Part shown: one piece after another, positions 7,878 through 16,993 of the stretch | Layout of the letters: each line of letters opens with the position of its first letter | Position numbering within the stretch: position 1 is the first letter of the stretch | NCBI GenBank assembly: GCA_022801925.1 | Contig: JAAWTG010000024.1 | Span: 1 to 39,494, forward strand | Length of the DNA: 39,494 bases | Reading direction: 5' to 3' | Origin: Clostridia bacterium | Lineage (GTDB): Bacteria > Bacillota > Clostridia > RUG12999 | Translations under genes and position numbers: made by a program | Notes under the pieces: model-generated | The model's input: the letters and a program-made list of their open reading frames with translations, nothing else | Told to the model about the DNA's origin: nothing | Databases searched by the model: none

Positions 7878-9035
7878 TCAGGCCATGATAAGCCCATCAA
7901 ATTCCTCTACCGCTTTTTTATTATCAAACTCACTTTTTTGAAATTGCAAATCATGAAATTCTTTTAACAGCGTCAACAACTCTTCCTGCAACGTATCGTC
8001 GTCATTCGACAACACCTGTCCTGCATCCGGTTCCTGCACCATTTCATATGCTGAGGCAGTATCCGTTGTCCATATCGGCGTTCCCAAAATCCGCGCTTCT
8101 CCAAAAACCATTGGCGCCGCCTCATCATAAGAAGGCACCAGCAATACGTCAGCCGCTTTCAGATGCGGATAGGGATTCTCCAACATGCCAAGCAAAATAA
8201 TCTGCTGTTCCAGCTTATATTCCTTTATCAATTTTTCCGCTTTTTCCCAGTCGGGACCGTCGCCCGCAATTCTCCATACAAAATCAACACCGGCGTCTCT
8301 GATTTTCCCAAGCATGGGTATGATTCGTACAATGCCCTTTTCCCTTCGGAGCCGTGCGGCAGAAAATAGATTGATTTTTCCGTCTGTATAAGGCGCATCA
8401 TACGCCTTGGAAAGCGTTGCAATTTGTTCACAGTTATAGCAATTATGGACGGTTACAACCTTGCTTTCCAGCTGCGGCGCGACCTTTAAAATCTGCTTTT
8501 TCACGGAATCCGATACCGCCGCCACTTTATCAAATTGCATCAGCGTTTTTATATTATACTCACTCTTACCTTCATAGCGCTCCATATCACAATGAATGAA
8601 GCATATTTTTTGTTTTGCCTTGGCAGCATGTAAAACAAGCTCCGCACAGCCGCCGTAAAAACAATTTTCCGCTCCGTTTTGCATATAGGATATCGCTGCG
8701 TCATAGTCTCCGTCTATTTTCTCCATATGCCCCAGCAGCGGAAATACAACCTTCGTTTTCAAAATTCTTGTCAAAACAACCAGCAGTCCGCGCCACAGCA
8801 GCATAAAAATCCCTTTGTTTTTTGCCTGCGCGTGCGTCAGCCCCAGCGCCCTCACAAAACGGTTTGCTTTGGCAACCCGAACTGTTTCAGGAATTTCTTT
8901 CATCAGCGCGCCTTCCGGCGCTATCAAAAAAAGTGTGATTTCATAGTACGGCGCAATCTCTGAAAGAAGATTCGCCAACGCTTTTTGTATGCCGCCGATC
9001 TGCATATTATTGTTTATAATAAGAATCTTCTTCAT
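7878..9035 (-). CDS. Family 4 glycosyltransferase (GT-B fold)
   Basis: 385 residues. The N-terminal Rossmann half starts with the acceptor-binding glycine loop INNNMQIGGIQKAL. The C-terminal half begins at about FSAARLRREKG, has the nucleotide-sugar motif IAGDGP, and ends with the E-x7-E motif (EAAPMVFGE) typical of retaining GT4 enzymes. It probably transfers a sugar to the growing undecaprenyl-linked unit. The start lies 7 nt after the end of the Wzz-like gene. The donor cannot be deduced. Confidence 0.87.
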   Translation of the reverse strand: MKKILIINNNMQIGGIQKALANLLSEIAPYYEITLFLIAPEGALMKEIPETVRVAKANRFVRALGLTHAQAKNKGIFMLLWRGLLVVLTRILKTKVVFPLLGHMEKIDGDYDAAISYMQNGAENCFYGGCAELVLHAAKAKQKICFIHCDMERYEGKSEYNIKTLMQFDKVAAVSDSVKKQILKVAPQLESKVVTVHNCYNCEQIATLSKAYDAPYTDGKINLFSAARLRREKGIVRIIPMLGKIRDAGVDFVWRIAGDGPDWEKAEKLIKEYKLEQQIILLGMLENPYPHLKAADVLLVPSYDEAAPMVFGEARILGTPIWTTDTASAYEMVQEPDAGQVLSNDDDTLQEELLTLLKEFHDLQFQKSEFDNKKAVEEFDGLIMA

Positions 9036-9042
9036 GCGCCCG

Positions 9043-10521
9043 CTAGTCCTCCATGTCCTCTATCTGTTCAAGAGCTATATCCGGTATAATGGGGTCTGCC
9101 GACATGACTTCCTCTTCATAGCTTTCGTTTTCTGCATTTTCTTCTTCATTCAAACTGCTTTTCATCGCTTTGCTGTATGCCGCATATCTTTTTATAATTT
9201 CATATATAATCGCTGCCATACATGCAAGGATAAACCCAATGGCGATTGCAAACAATACATACATGGATGTATGCACATTTTTGTATGTCCGAACGCCCGT
9301 CAGACACTCAATATGCTTTTGCGGAATATGGGAATTATAGTCGTCAATCAGTGCAAACGCAATGCCGTATAGTTCTTTCAACTTGTCAAGCGTCTGCGTA
9401 ATATCCTGTTCCACATCTTTTTGATATTGTTCATAATTCACTCCCGCGCTTGCCGGCGTGGAGAAAATATTGATAACATCTGTGCAGTGCTGTGCGTCAA
9501 TAGTGCTGTTATTTGCACCCACACTGTCCGTAATATAATTTTTAATCAACGTATCATATGTTGTTTGTTCCTGAATGCGTTCAATTTTATCCTCTTCCAC
9601 ATTATGAATGATGGCTACATTGTCGTCCCCATCATTTTGGTTTGAATTATAGGAATTCGGCACGTCTTTGTTTGCATTGACATATGCATTCATTCTGTCC
9701 TCGGCAAGACTTACCTTTTCGAGAGAATTTTTGGCATTCAACTCGTTTTGTTCTTTCCGCTCTGTATATTTATTCATCAGCAAGGGTGTGTTCTTGCTGA
9801 GCTTTGCCGTATAGATTTCCGAAAAAATCTGCGGCATTTTAAAATCCGCCAAATAGGAAAATTCGTTGATTAAATCGGTAAATGTCAAACCTGTCGTAGG
9901 CGACCGATAGTCTTCATTTCCGATATATCCCTGCAAAACCTCAATAGAACCATCAATATTGTTCTGCAAAATTTCCGCTTGTTCAATGTAATCGTAATCA
10001 CTCTTGTTTAACGCATAATCAATTTCGCTGACCGTTGCAAGATAGATATATTTTTCATTATAATATTTGAAATAATTGTCAATCAGCCTGTCCAGTGTAT
10101 CACGTGTTTCAAAAAATGATTGATTCCCGAGATACGTCACTCTGTACACATTTGAATTATACTCATATTCCTCTCCGTCTTTCAGCTTTGCCTGCTGAAT
10201 CGCCGCCGCGTTGTCCGATATCACCGGCGTAATCTTCGTATGTGTCCGCACATTGTCATCGGTAAGTTCAAACGGCAAATCCTTGTTGGCGTTTGTAACA
10301 ACCTTGGGAGAAATAATTTCATTTGCATCAAATGCACTGCCGTCAAGCGCCTTTCCGTTGGACACACACGCGTCCTTATAACGTATCACGACCTCTGATG
10401 AATATGTCTGTATACGGTCAACGAACAAGCATGACAAAACAAGCGAGGCAGCAACCGTAACCAAAATCATAATTTTATGTTTGAATAAAAATACGAATAA
10501 ATCCCATATTGTAAGTTTCAT
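9043..10521 (-). CDS. Wzz-like polysaccharide co-polymerase (first of two)
   Basis: 492 residues with the two-transmembrane architecture of chain-length determinant proteins. One hydrophobic helix lies at about 16-34 and the other at about 423-446, enclosing a large, charged, helical extracytoplasmic domain. A cytoplasmic acidic tail (EEENAENESYEEEVMS) follows. There is no fused or neighbouring BY-type tyrosine kinase. The gene is adjacent to a second protein of the same architecture, and both have a related segment after the first helix (GKALDGSAFDANEI here, GLNPDGSRFNISEL in the neighbour). Together they probably form a heteromeric cage controlling the length or export of the polymer. Sequence similarity to canonical Wzz is weak, so the role rests on topology and context. 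Confidence 0.7.
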   Translation of the reverse strand: MKLTIWDLFVFLFKHKIMILVTVAASLVLSCLFVDRIQTYSSEVVIRYKDACVSNGKALDGSAFDANEIISPKVVTNANKDLPFELTDDNVRTHTKITPVISDNAAAIQQAKLKDGEEYEYNSNVYRVTYLGNQSFFETRDTLDRLIDNYFKYYNEKYIYLATVSEIDYALNKSDYDYIEQAEILQNNIDGSIEVLQGYIGNEDYRSPTTGLTFTDLINEFSYLADFKMPQIFSEIYTAKLSKNTPLLMNKYTERKEQNELNAKNSLEKVSLAEDRMNAYVNANKDVPNSYNSNQNDGDDNVAIIHNVEEDKIERIQEQTTYDTLIKNYITDSVGANNSTIDAQHCTDVINIFSTPASAGVNYEQYQKDVEQDITQTLDKLKELYGIAFALIDDYNSHIPQKHIECLTGVRTYKNVHTSMYVLFAIAIGFILACMAAIIYEIIKRYAAYSKAMKSSLNEEENAENESYEEEVMSADPIIPDIALEQIEDMED

Positions 10522-10531
10522 TTTATATTAC

Positions 10532-11881
10532 TCACTTTCTGTATTTTGTCATAATCAGCAGCGCTCGTTTCACAGTTGCCGTCTTTTTGGAAATGAAATG
10601 GTAGAAAAATTCCATATAAACAATGATAATCAGCGACAGGAAAAATCCCAGCAGCGCGAATTTAAAAATAATTTTCAAATCTATCGGGCTGCTTTTTTTG
10701 TCAATCTGATAGGTCAGATAGGACTCTGTCTTATATTTCAAATATTCATTGTCAACCTTAACAACCTTTTCCGACAACTCCGAAAAATCTTTTATGAGAG
10801 AAGTCAGATAATCATTAACATATTTCAGTTGTTCCGGAGAACTGTCGGCTGCCTGAGAAAGTTTTTGATAGTTATTGTTATAGCTGTCAATCTTTTTAGA
10901 AATGCGTGTTGCGTCCATACCATCGCTGTAAGAATCCCGCGCGATATCGTCTATCCCTGTTTTGGTACGGCTCATATAAAAACTATGACTGCTGTCCAGC
11001 GAAGGGATAAACGCTACGGCGGCAATATTAGGGTCATATTTATTCAGCGCATTTTTGGCAATATCCGACGCCTGCCTTTTTTTTCTGAACAAAATCCCGT
11101 TGTTGTCAATGAGATATTGCAGTTTACTCATATAGGCGGAACGATTTTTCGATATACGGTTTTGCACCACATATGCATTGAATTTCTCTAATTTTACATT
11201 TTTAAAGTTTTCCAGTTCATCTCTCAGCGTTCCGAAATTCATATTATCCTCGGTACGAAATGCGCGGTTTTCCTCACGGTGTATATTCAGCAGCGTGGAC
11301 ATTCTTTCCGCCTTGTTATACAAAATCTGATATATTTCCGTGTAATCATAATCCGAAAAATCATAGCTGTTTTCGTTAAACGTAAGTATAGAATTGTTCT
11401 CCGCATGATTTTTGTTAAAATAGTCCTCATAGCTTTGGGCAAGCGCCTCTAAAAACTCATACGTTTCATTTCTCCGCAGTTTGTTTTTCTGCGTATAATA
11501 TAAGTGAAACGACGTCGGCACATAGGTCGCCTGCGCGTCGCTCTTAATATCGGCGACCACCTCGTCCATTTCTCCTTGCGAGAACTGCGTTGTAATCTGC
11601 ATGGAGCTTCTGATGGAATCATTGGACTGATTTTTCATTTTCAGGTTCGCCTTTGCAGTATCCAAAATCTCATCACTGGTGAGTTCCGATATATTAAAGC
11701 GGCTGCCGTCAGGATTCAGCCCTTCCTCCGCGCCCGGATAGTTCAGACCTATCACCATTGATTTGCTGTTTGACAGTATCACAAAATGATACATTTCTCC
11801 TATGATTGCAAACGCAATCACCACTACTGCAATAAACGAAAAATATTTCTTTTTCAGTAATCTTTGCACTACTTTATACAT
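10532..11881 (-). CDS. Wzz-like polysaccharide co-polymerase (second of two)
   Basis: 449 residues with a transmembrane helix at about 13-33 and another at about 405-427 bracketing a helical periplasm-side domain rich in Asn, Asp and Lys. It lacks kinase or phosphatase motifs. The start at 11881 overlaps the end of the Wzy-like gene by 8 nt and follows GAGGAGAG. It shares the post-helix segment described for its neighbour, which suggests an old duplication. Probable function: partner in chain-length control or in handing polymer to the cell wall. Confidence 0.68.
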   Translation of the reverse strand: MYKVVQRLLKKKYFSFIAVVVIAFAIIGEMYHFVILSNSKSMVIGLNYPGAEEGLNPDGSRFNISELTSDEILDTAKANLKMKNQSNDSIRSSMQITTQFSQGEMDEVVADIKSDAQATYVPTSFHLYYTQKNKLRRNETYEFLEALAQSYEDYFNKNHAENNSILTFNENSYDFSDYDYTEIYQILYNKAERMSTLLNIHREENRAFRTEDNMNFGTLRDELENFKNVKLEKFNAYVVQNRISKNRSAYMSKLQYLIDNNGILFRKKRQASDIAKNALNKYDPNIAAVAFIPSLDSSHSFYMSRTKTGIDDIARDSYSDGMDATRISKKIDSYNNNYQKLSQAADSSPEQLKYVNDYLTSLIKDFSELSEKVVKVDNEYLKYKTESYLTYQIDKKSSPIDLKIIFKFALLGFFLSLIIIVYMEFFYHFISKKTATVKRALLIMTKYRK

Positions 11882-13094
11882 TGTCTTGCTCTCCTCTTAA
11901 TACTGCTTTCAAATGATTTTCCGGTAAAGTTTCTTCAAATGTCATGGCGCACATCATCATGATGTTCAGATATGGTTTAAACACATAAAACGTCAGGGAC
12001 ATGGAAAATGCCATCAGTGAGATAAATGCACAGGTATATAACGGCTGCCTTCGCACATTTCGGATAAAGCACACGCACAGCACAATAAAAAACAGCAATA
12101 GACCTATAATTCCTTTGTCATTGAATATTTGGATATAGGCGTTATGCGCTACGCCATTGCGAAATCCGCCGTCTTGCAAAATCTCGTAGGTTGAAAACAA
12201 CCCCGACCCCCGTATCGTCCTTTGGGGCGAACGCAGCGTGTAATCCAAAAGATAGCTCCAAATCTCAAAACGACCGCTGCCGCCGTCCTCCTTCACTGCC
12301 GTTATGGAATATCGATGCCGCACATCCTCCGGCAAATTAGGCACCACAACCGTCACAACCGCAAGCGCAACCAAGATGCTTGCCATAACAACAGCAATTC
12401 TGGCTTTAATGCTTTTAATACCAAACAATATATATACCAAAAGTCCTGCTAAGACACCGATCAGACCGCCGCGCGAACCTGTTTTTAATATCGCATAAAA
12501 CGACAGGATAATAATCAAAATATAGACCGGATAAAAGCGTCGTTTTTCCATAAACCGTTTTACGCTAATCAGCAGCGGCATAATAAAATAGGCGCAGAAA
12601 TGATTTTGGTCTTCTTCAAATCCCAGCACACGGATTACCGCGCGCTGCTCCGAACGGCTTACCACCTCGTTTGACGACAGCGCGATGATGATACACGTAA
12701 CCCCAACAATAATCCACGCGGATTCCATCCATTCCTTTTCCCGTCCGTTATAGATTCTCATACTGATAACCAGCAGCATGAACAATCCCAACGCCATGTC
12801 CTTTGTTGTGACAACAGTAATCGACTCATGGTACACCATCAAAAGAATGACGGTATATAAAATATAAATCACATATGTAAAATGGATATAATTCAGCGCC
12901 AATGCGCTTTTTCCCATGAGCATTCTGAGTGTTAAAACTGCCGCTATCGGCAGTGTAATAAGTTTTAACAATGAACCAAACGGTGTGGTGACTACCGTAA
13001 ATGGCAAACACACAAAATAGATACATGCCAAAATGCATTCCACACTTAACGCATCTTTTTGCACTTTATTTTCTGACTTTTTCACCATCATCAT
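11874..13094 (-). CDS. O-antigen ligase/polymerase-like membrane protein (Wzy)
   Basis: 406 residues, about ten hydrophobic segments, and the Wzy_C-type pattern. A large extracytoplasmic loop contains RFEIWSYLLDYTLRSP followed by GSGLF and HNAYIQIFNDKGIIGL, a combination characteristic of the O-antigen polymerase/ligase superfamily. A second conserved region has GSRGGLIGVLAGL. It should polymerise flipped repeat units on the outer face of the membrane. It overlaps the preceding glycosyltransferase by the 4-nt ATGA arrangement. A second Wzy-like protein is encoded at 18903-20273. Confidence 0.87.
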   Translation of the reverse strand: MMMVKKSENKVQKDALSVECILACIYFVCLPFTVVTTPFGSLLKLITLPIAAVLTLRMLMGKSALALNYIHFTYVIYILYTVILLMVYHESITVVTTKDMALGLFMLLVISMRIYNGREKEWMESAWIIVGVTCIIIALSSNEVVSRSEQRAVIRVLGFEEDQNHFCAYFIMPLLISVKRFMEKRRFYPVYILIIILSFYAILKTGSRGGLIGVLAGLLVYILFGIKSIKARIAVVMASILVALAVVTVVVPNLPEDVRHRYSITAVKEDGGSGRFEIWSYLLDYTLRSPQRTIRGSGLFSTYEILQDGGFRNGVAHNAYIQIFNDKGIIGLLLFFIVLCVCFIRNVRRQPLYTCAFISLMAFSMSLTFYVFKPYLNIMMMCAMTFEETLPENHLKAVLRGEQDNV

Positions 13095-13921
13095 ATTTTA
13101 TCCTTTACTGATTTTCGCTGCCGCCTTATTTTATCGACCGTGATTTTGAAGGGGCGCATCATCGTTCTAATACGCCAAACTGCAGTGTTCATTTCCCATG
13201 TCGGCAAAAAGCGCAACGTTTTTTGCATCAAATAAAAATTGCATTTATATTTTTTTATCACACTAAGTCCCGCACCTGTTAATCCGTCTCTGCGGCAGTA
13301 GTAACAATACAACGGTTCGTCCAGAAACAAAACGCTGTTTGCACCTGTATATGCTTCAATTGAAAACGCTGCGTCTTCGGCAGTTTGGTATACAAACGAA
13401 AATCGAATATGATCCACGATTTTCCTTCTGAATATGGCACAGCAGACACTGTTTAAATCAATACCGCCGATAAAAAGTGGATATACGCTTTGACAAAACC
13501 GTTCTTTTGTCACAAATTCATTTTGAAACGCAACCTTTGGCTGCCATTTTCCGCCATTTTCAAAAATTTGCAGATACGAAAATCTAACAATATCTGCACC
13601 AGTATTCTCCTGCGCTTCCAAAATTTTACGCAGCGCACCCGGCTGATACCAATCATCGGCATCGCAGTAAGTGATAAACTCGCCGCACGCGTTTTCAAGA
13701 CCAATGTTTCTTGTGCGTGCAACGCTACCGCCGTTTTGCTCCAGTGCTATCAATTTAATTTGATTTTTATATTTTTCCAGCATTTCAAGCGTTCTATCCT
13801 GTGACCCGTCATCAACCACAACAATCTCCGTGTCGGCTTTCTGGGAGATGATTGAAGTAATGCAGCGGTCAATATATTGTTCCGCGTTATATGCCGCAAC
13901 GATAACCGATAATTTTTTCAT
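13091..13921 (-). CDS. Family 2 glycosyltransferase
   Basis: 276 residues with a complete GT2 signature: LSVIVAAYNAEQYIDRC at the N-terminus, VVDDGSQD near residue 36, and the DxD site CDADDW near residue 91. A later EDAAF segment near residue 185 fits the catalytic base region. The C-terminus is short and very basic. The start is 15 nt after the initiating sugar transferase stop, so this enzyme may add the second sugar of the repeat unit. That order is inference from gene position. Confidence 0.87.
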   Translation of the reverse strand: MKKLSVIVAAYNAEQYIDRCITSIISQKADTEIVVVDDGSQDRTLEMLEKYKNQIKLIALEQNGGSVARTRNIGLENACGEFITYCDADDWYQPGALRKILEAQENTGADIVRFSYLQIFENGGKWQPKVAFQNEFVTKERFCQSVYPLFIGGIDLNSVCCAIFRRKIVDHIRFSFVYQTAEDAAFSIEAYTGANSVLFLDEPLYCYYCRRDGLTGAGLSVIKKYKCNFYLMQKTLRFLPTWEMNTAVWRIRTMMRPFKITVDKIRRQRKSVKDKI

Positions 13922-13936
13922 ATCCGTACTCTAATA

Positions 13937-15307
13937 TCACTGTTCTGCAGGAGACTCTGCCAAATGCATGTTATCCGCCTTTGGTTTGTCCTCCTTTACT
14001 CCTGCTGCCGACTCTTTCATAAACACCACAATTACGGTTTGAATCAGAAGTTTAATGTCAAACCATATCGAAAATTTATCTATATACATCCAATCAAACA
14101 GTATTTTATCGGACACTCTTGTATTATATTGTCCATAAACCTGCGCCAGTCCGGTTAGACCTGCCTTGAACATATATCGCAAATCATAATTTCTCACTAT
14201 TTTACTATACTCATCCGCATATATCGGTCTCTCCGGTCTGGGTCCGACAAACGACATCTCGCCTTTAAAAATATTGATAAGCTGCGGCAGTTCGTCCATT
14301 CTATGCACCCGAAGCACACGACCAACCCTTGTGATTCGTTTATCGTTTTCCGTTGCAAGACTGTTATTATGTTCTGCCTCTTTCACCATCGTTCTAAATT
14401 TGATGATGTTAAATCGTTTTTTATACATGGTATACCGCTCCTGTTTATGAAAAACAGGACCTGTTGTATCCAGTTTAATGGCAATGGCAATTAGCCCAAA
14501 CGCCGGAGAGAGCAAAATTAAGCCAAAAGCTGAAACAACAATATCAAACATGCGCTTAACAGCTTTATGTAAAATTCTGCCTCTGTCACTTTTCAGCCCT
14601 AGCACCAAAGTATCTCCAACATTCGCAATACTGCTTCCGATAAGACTGATATTCTCAACCGTCGGAACGAGACAAACCGGTTTCGCAAGCCATTTGGCGA
14701 GAAGAATAATGCGGTCAGCACGTTCCCTGTTCACCGTTTCCACTACCAAAAGGCTATGGGCATTTTTTACTTCACTTTCTATTTCACTTTCATCAAACTC
14801 TACAACATTAATTGCTTTGACGGTTCCATAATCCACCGCATTGCGCATCAATTTTTCTGAAAACCGTTTCGGGCAATTGTTTTCCCATAAGATGAGAAGC
14901 GTTTGTTTTTTTCTTTTCGCCAAAAGGATTTGAAACAGCAGCATTCGCAAGCCTAGCATGACCGGATAACACGCAGCAAAAATAATCAACATCTGCGAAA
15001 CAGGCAGCAAAACTCGTCCACCCGTCATGTACCAAATCACAAAAAATATAACAGCCGTGGGTACTAGCGCTACCGCAAGCACAATCGGATGCCGTTTCTT
15101 TTGAATTGTGTAGGAACTGGAATCATTATAGGAATCCAACATATGCATCAATGTAACGACAAAACAGATGCCTGCCAGGTAAGTAATACCATCTATCGGA
15201 CATTCCAAAATAACCCTGCCCACCACAAAAAATGTCAGGACTATTCCAAAAATGTCTAATAGTATACCACACCATTTTCCCAATCTGTTCATATTATCTA
15301 TGTGCAT
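13937..15307 (-). CDS. Undecaprenyl-phosphate sugar-1-phosphate transferase (WbaP/CpsE type)
   Basis: 456 residues. Four hydrophobic segments in the first 130 residues are followed by a cytoplasmic Rossmann-like domain. The polyisoprenyl-phosphate hexose-1-phosphate transferase domain follows: KRMFDI at 251, a re-entrant hydrophobic helix, KFRTM at 303-307, MDELPQL at 337-343 and GPRPER at 355-360. It starts repeat-unit synthesis by loading the first sugar phosphate onto undecaprenyl phosphate. AGGAGG sits 6 nt before the ATG at 15307. It is the first gene of the long operon, downstream of a terminator and a separate promoter. The C-terminal tail (about 30 residues, charged) is longer than usual. 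Confidence 0.92.
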   Translation of the reverse strand: MHIDNMNRLGKWCGILLDIFGIVLTFFVVGRVILECPIDGITYLAGICFVVTLMHMLDSYNDSSSYTIQKKRHPIVLAVALVPTAVIFFVIWYMTGGRVLLPVSQMLIIFAACYPVMLGLRMLLFQILLAKRKKQTLLILWENNCPKRFSEKLMRNAVDYGTVKAINVVEFDESEIESEVKNAHSLLVVETVNRERADRIILLAKWLAKPVCLVPTVENISLIGSSIANVGDTLVLGLKSDRGRILHKAVKRMFDIVVSAFGLILLSPAFGLIAIAIKLDTTGPVFHKQERYTMYKKRFNIIKFRTMVKEAEHNNSLATENDKRITRVGRVLRVHRMDELPQLINIFKGEMSFVGPRPERPIYADEYSKIVRNYDLRYMFKAGLTGLAQVYGQYNTRVSDKILFDWMYIDKFSIWFDIKLLIQTVIVVFMKESAAGVKEDKPKADNMHLAESPAEQ

Positions 15308-15329
15308 AAATATCCTCCTAATACAGATA

Positions 15330-15372
15330 AAAGCGGAACCAGCTGCACAAAAAACTGCACCAATTCCGCTTT
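15330..15372 (-). terminator. Terminator between the EAL gene and the long polysaccharide operon
   Basis: AAAGCGGAA (15330-15338) pairs with TTCCGCTTT (15364-15372), with an inner TGCA/TGCA pairing around an A6 loop. On the minus strand the stem is followed by T-rich sequence. It should stop transcripts from the EAL gene. The promoter at 15373-15400 directs initiation inside its first arm, so that promoter's own transcripts cannot form the full stem. Confidence 0.65.
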
Positions 15373-15400
15373 CTTATACAGCATATATTCTTTCATTCAA
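15373..15400 (-). promoter_or_regulatory. Candidate promoter of the long polysaccharide operon
   Basis: Read on the minus strand: TTGAAT (15395-15400), 16 bp, TATAAG (15373-15378). The match is good but not perfect. It is placed just upstream of the WbaP-type gene and immediately after the terminator that separates it from the EAL gene. Confidence 0.55.
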
Positions 15401-15466
15401 ACATTTTAGAATTCTATTTCACAAATTGTCTGTTTTGTTAATATTTTAATGCAACCGATTTATTGT

Positions 15467-16966
15467 TTACAGATATATCACTCTGGCATCGTTTTCGTCA
15501 ACATCATCCTCTTTGCTATCTGTCTGCGTTTGGTCAGGTATTTCCGCCGTTTCAACCCTTTCCTCTACGCCGTCTTCTGCATGATTTTCTTCCTCAATTG
15601 CCGCCGCACTCTCCTGAACTGTATCGTCCGCCGGCTGATTCTTCTTTTTACCGCGCTGTTCTATTAAAACTTTATCAAAGTCTTCCTCACTCAGTGGTTT
15701 ATAAAAATAAAATCCCTGCAAAATATCGCAGCCCGCTTCCTTGGCAACTTGTTTTTGCTCGGCAGTTTCAATCCCGCTGCAAAACACCACCGCGTCAATC
15801 TCTTTAGCAAGTTTCACAACATTGTCAAAGACAATTCTCCCTGCGCCTTCTGTTCCGTTTGCAAGCAGGCTTCTGTCAAGTTTAATCACGTTGGGTTCAA
15901 GGCTTGATACATCGTTCAGCGATGTATACCCTTTGCCGAAATTATCCAAACAGAAATTAAAACCAGCATTTTTCAGCTGCATAATATTGCCTTTGAAGAT
16001 TTCCTCATTTCGCTCTGCCCTATCCTGCGACATCTCAATGACAATCATATTTTCGCCAATACCACTTTGCGAAAAAATATTTATCATACGCTGTGCAACG
16101 CCTTCGCGCGCAAGCGTGCTTTTCGCCATTTTACAAGTTATAATGGTATCCCAATCAAGCCTTTTTGACGCCCACTCACAACATTTTTCAAACACGAGCA
16201 TATCAAATTTTTCGTGAAGATTTTCTTTTTTAATGGCATTGAGTACTTGACTTGGCATGATATTTTTGGAGTTTTCTTCTTTTAGCCGCGTCAGCACTTC
16301 ACACCCAACCACTTCACCTGTATGTGCGTCCAAAAACGGCTGATACATTTGATAAAACCCATCATTATCGATAAAATTTTCAATGTTCCTTTCAATATTA
16401 TCATTTTCGAGAATTAATTTCAAGTCGTCCTGATCTGCTATTAAATATTTGTTTTTGTTTGCTTTGGTCACGCGCGCAGCCTTTTTTGCATAACCGGCAG
16501 CCTTTAGAAATTCTGTCTTTGTCTCCGACACCATATACCCGCCCATGAAGACTTCTATCATCTTATATTCTTTTCTGTCTGCCTCCAAAAAGCTTCCGCA
16601 AAATCTTTCCAACGCGTCTTTGCTGCAGGTTGTCACGACAACATAGTTATTTCCGTCTACTTTCGCCGCCTCTCCGCTTCCATATTTACATAGCTGTAAA
16701 ACCTCATCTGTCACCTGATCCTGTATACGCATTAATTCTTTTCTGTCCACCATAGTTTGTAAATTTTCATAAAAAATATTAATGTACATCACCGCACAGT
16801 CTTGCTTTTTTTTCAACGATCGCTCATAAAACTTCTTGACGCCCGACATGCCCGATAATAGTGGCGTATCGCTGCCGTCATTTCCGGTTCCGGACATTCC
16901 AAAAAACGCTATCGCCAGACATATTACTGCAATAAATCCTATAATTAAAATTGTCATATCTATCAT
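15467..16966 (-). CDS. Membrane-anchored EAL-domain protein with degenerate catalytic residues
   Basis: 499 residues: an N-terminal transmembrane helix (4-23), a region of about 45-190 that could be a decayed GGDEF-like domain, an EAL domain at about 200-430, and a very acidic disordered tail. Active EAL proteins hydrolyse cyclic di-GMP. Here E223 (in EVL), E311, D341, K362, E400 and Q417 are kept, but the conserved Asn of the VNxS motif is Lys279 and the Asp-Asp pair of DDFG is D341-N342. It is therefore probably a c-di-GMP receptor or a scaffold rather than a phosphodiesterase. It shares a transcript with the metallophosphoesterase (27-nt gap). The position within the locus suggests it gates polysaccharide production, by inference. 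Confidence 0.82.
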   Translation of the reverse strand: MIDMTILIIGFIAVICLAIAFFGMSGTGNDGSDTPLLSGMSGVKKFYERSLKKKQDCAVMYINIFYENLQTMVDRKELMRIQDQVTDEVLQLCKYGSGEAAKVDGNNYVVVTTCSKDALERFCGSFLEADRKEYKMIEVFMGGYMVSETKTEFLKAAGYAKKAARVTKANKNKYLIADQDDLKLILENDNIERNIENFIDNDGFYQMYQPFLDAHTGEVVGCEVLTRLKEENSKNIMPSQVLNAIKKENLHEKFDMLVFEKCCEWASKRLDWDTIITCKMAKSTLAREGVAQRMINIFSQSGIGENMIVIEMSQDRAERNEEIFKGNIMQLKNAGFNFCLDNFGKGYTSLNDVSSLEPNVIKLDRSLLANGTEGAGRIVFDNVVKLAKEIDAVVFCSGIETAEQKQVAKEAGCDILQGFYFYKPLSEEDFDKVLIEQRGKKKNQPADDTVQESAAAIEEENHAEDGVEERVETAEIPDQTQTDSKEDDVDENDARVIYL

Positions 16967-16993
16967 CTAAGTTCACCTCTTTTGACTTGCCGT

